A stretch of 11,306 bases of DNA from an uncultured Clostridia bacterium. Lineage in GTDB: Bacteria > Bacillota > Clostridia > Christensenellales > Borkfalkiaceae. The stretch's first letter is position 1, and every line of letters begins with the position of its first letter. Below are positions 6,677-11,306 of the stretch, piece after piece. The notes beneath the pieces are model-generated. The model did not search any database and had not been told where the DNA came from. It saw only the letters and a list, made by a program, of their open reading frames with translations. The stretch is taken from positions 1-11,306 of the forward strand of contig CAKQSC010000031.1 in NCBI GenBank assembly GCA_934271725.1. Reading direction: 5' to 3'. The position numbers and the translations under genes were made by a program.

Positions 6677-7651
6677 TTATTTAACCGTTTCTTCGCTTTC
6701 TGTCGGTTGTTCCGTTTCTACGGGCACCCATTTGGCGTACATATTCTTTACTTCCGTAGCAGGCGTCATTTTGCCGTCCCATTCGGTTATGCAATCTTCT
6801 TCCGTATACCAACCCCCGAAAGTATAACCCTCTCTCGTCGGATTTGTAGGTAACACGAATACCGTGTTTTCGTCTTGTATAAGGTCTATCCAGTATATTC
6901 CCTCGTTCGGCGCGCCCTCGTAATTGAAATTGAACACGTAGTTAGGCGTTACAAGGTTTCTGACGAAATAATCGGACGGGTAATCCAGATTTTTTTTCAG
7001 CCATGCATTTTGTTCTTCCTCTACCATATCGTAATGTTTCTGCGGTGTAATCGCTAAAATATATTTTTCAGCATCCTTTAACGAAGAATTGTTATGTCCG
7101 TTAAAATAAAAATGCTTAAACTTGTCAAGTGAACCGCTCACCGCATCTATGCTCGGCAATATAACCTGCAATCTGCCGTCGTAATTAGCAGGTTCCTTTG
7201 CTTCAAACGCCATTTCGTAATACGTTCTTTCAATAGTATACGGCAAATATACTTTTTTTATATTCATCCATGACGTCGGCGCTAAACTTGAAGTTACATA
7301 TTGATTCCCGAGTACCGTTGTGCCATCTTCTTCACACAATCCGACAACTTTATATTCACCGTTTTTGATCGTTCCAGGTATTACAACGACTTCCACGTCA
7401 TTATAATCAGGCTCAACGTACTCTCCCTTATTTTTATCGAGGATCCTGCAATATATACCTTTAACGTATGCCGTTTTATTTTCTTTTACACAAACGTATC
7501 TTACATGATTTTCAATGTAAAAAAACGATCTTGCGTCCGGATCATTCTCATTTATAGAAGGACAATCGAAAGCAAACAGCATAGGAAATACGCACGCGCA
7601 AACGAGTATCGCCACAAACAACAATGAAAATAATTTGTTTCTTTTTTTCAT
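6677..7651 (-). CDS. Secreted protein with LRR_5 (BspA-like) region and Listeria-Bacteroides repeat
   Basis: This 324-aa protein starts with a clear export signal: KKRNK then a long hydrophobic stretch to about residue 28. C20 (LVCAC) could be a lipid site but the hydrophobic run continues past it, so a normal signal peptide is likelier. Residues about 85-180 carry LRR_5/BspA-like phrases (VEVVVIPGTIKNGEYKVVGL, IKKVYLPYTIERTYYEMAFE, LQVILPSI). Residues about 237-308 match the Listeria-Bacteroides (InlB B-type) repeat: NPTREGYTFGGWYTEEDCITEW ending MYAKW. The tail is short and acidic with no membrane anchor or sorting signal. A strong Shine-Dalgarno (GGAGGGG, six bases before ATG) and a consensus promoter predict good expression. 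Proteins of this make-up act at the cell surface in adhesion or binding; the partner is unknown. It is a single-gene unit. Confidence 0.9.
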   Translation of the reverse strand: MKKRNKLFSLLFVAILVCACVFPMLFAFDCPSINENDPDARSFFYIENHVRYVCVKENKTAYVKGIYCRILDKNKGEYVEPDYNDVEVVVIPGTIKNGEYKVVGLCEEDGTTVLGNQYVTSSLAPTSWMNIKKVYLPYTIERTYYEMAFEAKEPANYDGRLQVILPSIDAVSGSLDKFKHFYFNGHNNSSLKDAEKYILAITPQKHYDMVEEEQNAWLKKNLDYPSDYFVRNLVTPNYVFNFNYEGAPNEGIYWIDLIQDENTVFVLPTNPTREGYTFGGWYTEEDCITEWDGKMTPATEVKNMYAKWVPVETEQPTESEETVK

Positions 7652-7705
7652 TTTTTACCCCTCCGACACTTTTCAAGACCATATATGTTTACTACATACA
7701 AGTAG

Positions 7706-7733
7706 ATTATACTATATGTTATGCTTTTGTCAA
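7706..7733 (-). promoter_or_regulatory. Consensus sigma-A promoter of the secreted LRR/List-Bact gene
   Basis: On the minus strand TTGACA (7728-7733), a 16-bp spacer and TATAAT (7706-7711) match consensus at all twelve positions. The transcript would start near 7699, with a leader of about 48 bases before the ATG at 7651. Confidence 0.85.
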
Positions 7734-7749
7734 TATTCATTTGAATATT
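7732..7749. promoter_or_regulatory. 18-bp palindrome at the -35 of the secreted-protein promoter
   Basis: AATATTCATTTGAATATT has 8-bp perfect arms around a 2-bp centre. Its edge overlaps the last two bases of the -35 hexamer on the promoter side. A bound regulator could block or contact RNA polymerase. Candidate operator from position and symmetry only. Confidence 0.5.
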
Positions 7750-7850
7750 TTTATATAAATCCGTGCCGAATATCGTTGATTTTTTATAAAATCGTAATTA
7801 TACCGCATAAAAATACCGTTATACGCATAATTATTCATATTATTCGGCAT
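7737..7850 (-). CDS. Possible 37-codon small ORF downstream of a strong promoter
   Basis: ATG at 7848-7850 opens a 37-codon frame ending in TGA at 7737-7739, rich in Asn, Tyr and Lys (starts MPNNMNNYAYNG, ends ARIYIKIFK). It begins about 11 bases after the predicted start of transcription from the promoter at 7868-7896. There is no Shine-Dalgarno site, and AT-rich DNA readily gives such frames, so this is only a candidate. The transcript may instead be a leader or small RNA. Confidence 0.15.
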   Translation of the reverse strand: MPNNMNNYAYNGIFMRYNYDFIKNQRYSARIYIKIFK

Positions 7851-7867
7851 TGCCGTTTCTTGTTTTT

Positions 7868-7896
7868 ATTGTATCACCGATAAGTTCGGTTGTCAA
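7868..7896 (-). promoter_or_regulatory. Second strong promoter in the gap, extended -10
   Basis: On the minus strand TTGACA (7891-7896), a 17-bp spacer and TACAAT (7868-7873) preceded by TGA give an extended -10 promoter. It lies after the mreB terminator and 217 bp before the secreted-protein ATG. It either serves as a distal promoter for that gene or makes a short separate RNA. Confidence 0.65.
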
Positions 7897-7927
7897 TACG
7901 GCTCTGCCGATTCGTATCGAAAATTAT

Positions 7928-7964
7928 AACCGCCCGTTGCGGAAGATTTCCGCAACGGGCGGTT
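7928..7964 (-). terminator. Intrinsic terminator after mreB
   Basis: A 17-bp perfect stem (arms 7928-7944 and 7948-7964, core CCGCCCGTTGCGG) has a 3-base loop and begins 13 bp after the mreB stop. The T tract on the minus strand is short (TTATAATTTT), but the stem is very strong. It ends the ppx-maf-mreB operon. Confidence 0.85.
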
Positions 7965-7977
7965 GGTTTAACAATAA

Positions 7978-8982
7978 TCAGTCGAGGTTGACTTTTAATC
8001 TGTTTACGAGTTCTTTGTTGCCGAGAACCATTCCTCCGCCTAAAACGATTGCCGTTTCGGGGTTCTCGCAAACGTTTACTTTCATTGCAAACTTCTGCTC
8101 GTAATACTCTTCTATGCCGGCGATTTTGCTGAGTCCGCCCGACAAATATATTCCCGAATGGCGTATCTCCGCCGAAACCTCCGCCGGTAATTTTGACAAA
8201 ACCGCCGTAACGAACTCCGCCACCTTGTCGAAATACGACTTGACGGGCGTGAGTATGTCGGGCGCAAGAAGATTCAACGAACGGGGTCTGCCCGTCGATA
8301 TGTCTCTGCCGTTGACGAGAGCCTGCGACACGTCCTTTCTTAAAAGGCTCGCAATGGAAATCTTTATCTTTTCCGCCGTAAGTCTGCCTATCTGCAAATT
8401 GTATTGTTCCGCAACGTAGTCCATTATGCCGGCGTCTATGTCCGAACCGCCTATATTCATCGACAGCCCCGCAATGATTCCGTCGAGAGAAACCGCCGCG
8501 ATATTCGTCGTGCCACCGCCCATATCCACTATGAAATACGGCGTGTAGTCGGTAAGAGGTATCTGCTGTCCCACTGCGCTTAAAACGGGTGCTTCCACAA
8601 AAGATACTTTGTTTATGCCTACGCCCGTGGCAAGTTTTTTATATTTGCGCAACATATCTACGTCTATCCCCGTCGGAACGGAAAAAATCGCCTGAACGTT
8701 GTCGTATTTTCTTATTTCTATCTTGTCGAAAAAGTATTTAAGCAATTCTTTTGCGAAAACTTCGTTTACTATATCGCCGTGAAACACGGGGAAAACGACT
8801 TTCGTATTCTCCGCCGTCTTGCCGACAAGCCTTTTCGCTTCCGCGCCGAACGCTTTTATTTCTCTGTATTTGTCGTTGCCGACGGCAAGTACGGTAGGCT
8901 CGCTTAAAACTATACCGCTACCTATGACGTAAATTACCGTTTCGGACGACCCGAAATCTATCGCCAGACTTATTTTTGACAT
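7978..8982 (-). CDS. mreB: MreB-family bacterial actin (divergent)
   Basis: MreB is the actin-like ATPase whose membrane-bound filaments guide cell-wall synthesis and rod shape. This 334-aa protein has the family's nucleotide motifs in order: phosphate-1 AIDFGSSETV (residues 7-16), VEAP (129-132, where MreB has EEP), phosphate-2 DMGGGTTNIA (153-162), GGSDID (178-183), GRLTAEKIKISI (199-210) and the adenosine loop SGGLSKIAGI (281-290). Several usual residues differ: DLGTANT is DFGSSET and the Glu of DIGGGTTE is Asn. There is no N-terminal amphipathic extension. Its start overlaps the end of maf by 13 bp, with AGAAGGGG eight bases upstream, so translation is probably coupled. No mreC or mreD follows; a terminator does. 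It could be an Mbl/MreBH-type paralogue rather than the main MreB. Confidence 0.88.
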   Translation of the reverse strand: MSKISLAIDFGSSETVIYVIGSGIVLSEPTVLAVGNDKYREIKAFGAEAKRLVGKTAENTKVVFPVFHGDIVNEVFAKELLKYFFDKIEIRKYDNVQAIFSVPTGIDVDMLRKYKKLATGVGINKVSFVEAPVLSAVGQQIPLTDYTPYFIVDMGGGTTNIAAVSLDGIIAGLSMNIGGSDIDAGIMDYVAEQYNLQIGRLTAEKIKISIASLLRKDVSQALVNGRDISTGRPRSLNLLAPDILTPVKSYFDKVAEFVTAVLSKLPAEVSAEIRHSGIYLSGGLSKIAGIEEYYEQKFAMKVNVCENPETAIVLGGGMVLGNKELVNRLKVNLD

Positions 8983-9536
8983 ATAGAAAAGCCCCTTCTT
9001 TTAAGTATTTCCGTTATCTTTTCTTTGGGTAACCCCACGATATTCGTGTAACTTCCCGAATAACTTTTAACCACGTCGTACCCGCTTTGTATGCCGTACG
9101 CGCCCGCTTTGTCCATAGGAATACCGCTTTTTACGTAACTTTTTATAAACTCGGGCGAAAGTTCGTTGAACGCAACTTCCGTTTTCACGAACTCGTTCGT
9201 CGTTTCCTTTTCGTCTATCACCGCAACGCCCGTATACACCTCGTGCGTGTTTCCCGAAAGAAGAGATAACATTCTCACTGCGTCATGTTCGTCTTTCGGC
9301 TTGCCCAGAATCTCGCCGTTAAAGTAAACCACGGTATCCGCGCCGATGACGGTGTCCTTTTTATGCGTTTTATAAACCGCCTCCGCTTTCTTTAAAGCGA
9401 TTTTTTTAACCGTTTCGCCCGCCGACAAGCCTTTTTCCACCCGTTCGTCCGCATTTGACGGGATTATTTCAAAATCGGATATTATCTCTTTTAAAATATC
9501 TTTCCGCCTCGGCGAATTGCTTGCAAGTATAATCAT
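8970..9536 (-). CDS. maf: Maf family nucleoside triphosphate pyrophosphatase
   Basis: Maf proteins hydrolyse non-canonical or modified nucleoside triphosphates (such as dTTP, UTP or methylated forms) to monophosphates in the cytoplasm, and in Bacillus are linked to septation control. At 188 aa the protein is full length. The family motifs are all present: SNSPRRKDIL (residues 6-15), GADTVV with the catalytic Asp (65-70), LGKPKD (77-82), SGNTHEVYTGV (94-104), DKAGAYGIQ (142-150) and GSYTNIVGLP (161-170). It sits directly before mreB, as in the Bacillus maf-radC-mreBCD cluster but without radC, and 45 bp after ppx. The Shine-Dalgarno site is weak (GGATAGAG) and a hairpin lies just upstream, so expression may be tuned relative to ppx. 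Exact substrate preference cannot be read from the sequence. Confidence 0.96.
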   Translation of the reverse strand: MIILASNSPRRKDILKEIISDFEIIPSNADERVEKGLSAGETVKKIALKKAEAVYKTHKKDTVIGADTVVYFNGEILGKPKDEHDAVRMLSLLSGNTHEVYTGVAVIDEKETTNEFVKTEVAFNELSPEFIKSYVKSGIPMDKAGAYGIQSGYDVVKSYSGSYTNIVGLPKEKITEILKRRGFSICQK

Positions 9537-9550
9537 ATCTCTATCCGAAT

Positions 9551-9574
9551 CGTGCCGACACGAGTGCCGGCACG
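9551..9574 (-). repeat. Intercistronic hairpin between ppx and maf
   Basis: CGTGCCGGCAC and GTGTCGGCACG on the minus strand pair over 11 positions with one G-U, leaving almost no loop. It lies 7 bp after the ppx stop and 14 bp before the maf ATG. No T tract follows, so it is not a normal terminator. It may stabilise the upstream mRNA or limit maf translation. Confidence 0.6.
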
Positions 9575-9581
9575 TAAAATA

Positions 9582-11096
9582 TCAAAGTATTTCGAGGTTC
9601 TTTTTGAACACTTTTCTGAAATCGGGCGCGGCGTCCATAGCGTCGCTTATTTCGAGAGTCGCGTCTCCCGTTACTTCCGCTTTCATTATAACGGAATCGC
9701 CGAGTATGTCGCAATTTACGTTTACCACAAGCCCCGCTTTCGTTCTGTCAAGGCTGTCCGCAAGGCGAAGCATCAAACCGAGTTTTCTTACCGTGTCGAG
9801 GTCGTCGTCCGAAACCAAATCTCTGTATTTAGCCCATTCCGCAAGAGAAATATCTTCCGTTTTGTGAAGAGCCACCGTAAACGCGGCAAGCACTATGTCT
9901 CTATGGCTTATTCCGTAAAGATTCGCGTTGAGTATCATATACCAACTGTGCATCTGATAACTGTAAAACTTTATGTTTTTGCCTATCGCGTGCAAGGTCG
10001 CCGCCACTTTAAGTATCTTTAAATATTGTCTCGGGAACTTATGGAGAACCCTTAACTGTTTGAATAACTGAACGGAAAGGTTTACCACCTGATTTACGTG
10101 ACTTTCGTCCTGATTGTATATTTTAAGCAACGCGTCGAGACTGTAACCGAGACAATCCGAAACGGGCTTGTCTACCGTAGACGGCATTGCGTAATTGAAC
10201 ATAATGCCCTCTCTCAGTCCGCACGTGGAAACGTTTATGTCGTCGAGGCTCATATAATCTTTAAACGCCTTGACCGCCGCAAACGCGCTTGACAATACGT
10301 CCGCACGACCGCTGGAAATGCCTTTGAGTTTTTTGGTTTTGTCTATATCGAGGCTCTTTATAAGGTTGTACGCATGGTCGAAACTGTCCCCCGTCACGAC
10401 GAAATCGTGCAGTTGATGAAGAGGATACTTTCTCATTATCTTGACGATTCTCGCAAGGTTTCTTATCGAACCGCCGACGCCGATGAGTTGTACTTCCGGA
10501 TCGACCGATTTAAGCCATTCTATTTTGGAAAGTTCCGCCGTAAAGAACTCTTCAACTTTCTTTGTCTGCTCTTCGGGAGAAAGCCCCTCGCCCGAGAACA
10601 TTTCTTTTAAGTTTACCGCGCCGAAAGGAAGCGTTTCCTGATTCAGAAGATTTCTTCTGTTGTAGTAAACTATTTTAGTCGAACCTCCGCCTATCTCGAA
10701 TATTATTCCTTTGGGAATATCCATCGAGTTTATAACGCCTCTGTATACGAGCGTCGCTTCGTCCTCCGCCGAAAGAACTTTGAACTTTATGCCCGTAGTC
10801 GCAAAAACCTCGTCGAGGAAACTCCTTTGGTTTTTCGCGCGACGAACGGCAGCCGTAGCGACCGCTATTATTCTTTCCGCCCCCGAAGCGTCGCAAAGTC
10901 TTTTATACATTTTCAACGTGGCGATGGTGTCCTGCGCCCTCTGCGCTTTTATAAAGCCGTCTTTCTGCATTCCCTCGCCTATTCTCGTACTTCTTTTAAG
11001 TTCGTCTATTACCTGAAAATGTCCTCCCTCGACCATTTCCGCGATAACGAGTCTTGCGGTGTTCGATCCCAAATCAATGATGCCTATTCTTTCCAT
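9582..11096 (-). CDS. ppx: Ppx/GppA exopolyphosphatase or (p)ppGpp phosphohydrolase
   Basis: Ppx/GppA enzymes remove terminal phosphate from polyphosphate and/or convert pppGpp to ppGpp, acting in the cytoplasm in stringent and stress responses. With ATG at 11094-11096 the protein is 504 aa, the long form: an ASKHA phosphatase pair (about 1-300) plus a C-terminal HD-like helical domain (about 310-500). Visible motifs are DLGSNTARL (8-16), SAEDEA (109-114, catalytic Glu region), EIGGGSTKI (134-142), GVGGSIRNLA (207-216), GRADVLSS (263-270) and STCGLREGI (290-298). In the C-terminal domain the usual LHEIG/HD reads LHAIGK (368-373), so that site is probably not catalytic. An in-frame GTG at 11103-11105 overlaps the Shine-Dalgarno sequence and is unlikely to be the start. 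First gene of the ppx-maf-mreB operon. Ppx versus GppA cannot be settled by sequence alone. Confidence 0.92.
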   Translation of the reverse strand: MERIGIIDLGSNTARLVIAEMVEGGHFQVIDELKRSTRIGEGMQKDGFIKAQRAQDTIATLKMYKRLCDASGAERIIAVATAAVRRAKNQRSFLDEVFATTGIKFKVLSAEDEATLVYRGVINSMDIPKGIIFEIGGGSTKIVYYNRRNLLNQETLPFGAVNLKEMFSGEGLSPEEQTKKVEEFFTAELSKIEWLKSVDPEVQLIGVGGSIRNLARIVKIMRKYPLHQLHDFVVTGDSFDHAYNLIKSLDIDKTKKLKGISSGRADVLSSAFAAVKAFKDYMSLDDINVSTCGLREGIMFNYAMPSTVDKPVSDCLGYSLDALLKIYNQDESHVNQVVNLSVQLFKQLRVLHKFPRQYLKILKVAATLHAIGKNIKFYSYQMHSWYMILNANLYGISHRDIVLAAFTVALHKTEDISLAEWAKYRDLVSDDDLDTVRKLGLMLRLADSLDRTKAGLVVNVNCDILGDSVIMKAEVTGDATLEISDAMDAAPDFRKVFKKNLEIL

Positions 11097-11102
11097 ATTC
11101 GT

Positions 11103-11108
11103 CACCTT
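11103..11108 (-). promoter_or_regulatory. Ribosome binding site that decides the ppx start
   Basis: AAGGTG lies six bases before ATG 11094-11096. The alternative GTG start three codons upstream would use part of this same motif as its codon and leave a poorer site, so the ATG is preferred. Confidence 0.75.
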
Positions 11109-11169
11109 CTTTTCTCTTTTTTATCATATAACATACTATGCCGTTATAATCGTGTTTTACATTTCGTGT

Positions 11170-11198
11170 AGTATAGCATAAAAATGTCGATTTGTCTA
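11170..11198 (-). promoter_or_regulatory. Promoter of the ppx-maf-mreB operon
   Basis: On the minus strand TAGACA (11193-11198), a 17-bp spacer and TATACT (11170-11175) preceded by TGC (extended -10) form a good sigma-A promoter, with start near 11163. The -35 overlaps an 8-bp palindrome GTCTAGAC (11194-11201). Confidence 0.7.
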
Positions 11199-11227
11199 GA
11201 CCTTTTCGTAAAATATTCAACATTTTT

Positions 11228-11306
11228 TTATTTATTTCCGCCTTTTTTCTTTCCGACGCCCTTTTTGCCCCTCGAAAGCGACAAATCGTACACGGTATAC
11301 AAAGAC
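11228..11306 (-). CDS. C-terminal fragment of the TauE/SafE permease (continues at base 338-1 if circular)
   Basis: The last 79 bases read on the minus strand as the end of an open frame: SLYTVYDLSLSRGKKG followed by a Lys/Gly-rich tail and a TAA stop at 11228-11230. On its own this would be unremarkable. However, its first 12 bases repeat bases 1-12, and the frame is the one left open by the permease gene at base 1. Joined, the protein is 134 aa and its last hydrophobic stretch (RIVFGAFLIALSLYTVYDL) lines up with the C-terminal helix of the sister permease (RWIFAFLTLFLGVKSVIL). The tail is basic, as expected for a cytoplasmic end. The call as this gene's 3' end depends on the ends being contiguous. 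Confidence 0.7.
   Translation of the reverse strand, partial: SLYTVYDLSLSRGKKGVGKKKGGNK
11295..11306. repeat. Terminal direct repeat, right copy
   Basis: Exact copy of bases 1-12 (GTATACAAAGAC) at the extreme right end. See the left copy for the consequence for the permease gene. Confidence 0.9.

Larger units (their letters stand above)
7652..7927. other. Non-coding gap between mreB terminator and secreted-protein gene
   Basis: This AT-rich stretch, 326 bp when the terminator to 7977 is included, has no convincing gene. It holds two minus-strand promoters, an 18-bp palindrome, and a 9-bp long-range inverted repeat (TGCCGAATA 7764-7772 with TATTCGGCA 7841-7849). A small hairpin GATTTT-TTAT-AAAATC lies near 7777-7793. 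Confidence 0.6.

Noticed and set aside
7635..7883. 82-codon plus-strand frame in the mreB-LRR gap
   Set aside because: No ribosome site, Phe/Ile/Tyr/Cys-rich product typical of AT-rich non-coding DNA, and it runs against two strong minus-strand promoters.
9552..10022. 156-codon plus-strand frame antisense to ppx
   Set aside because: Shadow of the ppx codons; Arg/Tyr/Phe-rich product with no motif.
11097..11105. GTG start giving ppx three extra residues
   Set aside because: The GTG is part of the AAGGTG ribosome site for the ATG at 11096, which has ideal spacing.
1..11306. CRISPR array, tRNA, rRNA, insertion sequence or phage module
   Set aside because: No regularly spaced repeats, cloverleaf-like sequences, transposase motifs or phage proteins were seen on either strand.

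Overview
This window looks like Gram-positive, clostridial (Bacillota) DNA. It has sigma-A type promoters, mostly strong Shine-Dalgarno sites, GC-rich intrinsic terminators, a maf-mreB gene pair, half-length TSUP permeases, and secreted proteins with BspA-type and Listeria-Bacteroides repeats. A gut Clostridia of the Christensenellales kind would fit, but that placement is a guess. The coding is mostly housekeeping (MurG, Maf, MreB, Ppx/GppA) mixed with surface and secreted proteins and one WYL regulator. I see no transposase, integrase, phage gene, replication initiator, tRNA, rRNA or CRISPR array.

Layout, left to right. Two half-size TauE/SafE (TSUP) permease genes lie on the minus strand (1-338 and 404-778). 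A 996-aa membrane-anchored surface protein on the plus strand (994-3984) has three similar beta-rich modules, a C-terminal membrane helix and an acidic tail, and ends in a clear terminator. murG (4070-5113, plus) starts just after that terminator, has no Shine-Dalgarno site and may be leaderless. An unrecognised 128-aa gene (5091-5477, minus) is divergent from a WYL-domain regulator (5581-6510, plus), and the short space between them holds two palindromes. After two terminators comes a secreted 324-aa LRR_5/List-Bact repeat protein on the minus strand (6677-7651), driven by a consensus promoter with a palindrome at its -35. The 326-bp gap 7652-7977 holds that promoter, a second strong promoter and a terminator. 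Finally a minus-strand operon runs ppx/gppA (11096-9582), maf (9536-8970), mreB (8982-7978), with maf and mreB overlapping.

The ends are the most unusual feature. The first 12 and last 12 bases are identical. If the ends are joined over this overlap, the permease gene cut at base 1 reads on in frame for 22 more codons to a stop at 11228, ending where its sister permease ends. The window therefore behaves like a circle of 11,294 bp, or a tandemly repeated or head-to-tail assembled segment. Because the cargo is housekeeping genes with no replication gene, a tandem duplication or assembly artefact is at least as likely as a real plasmid.
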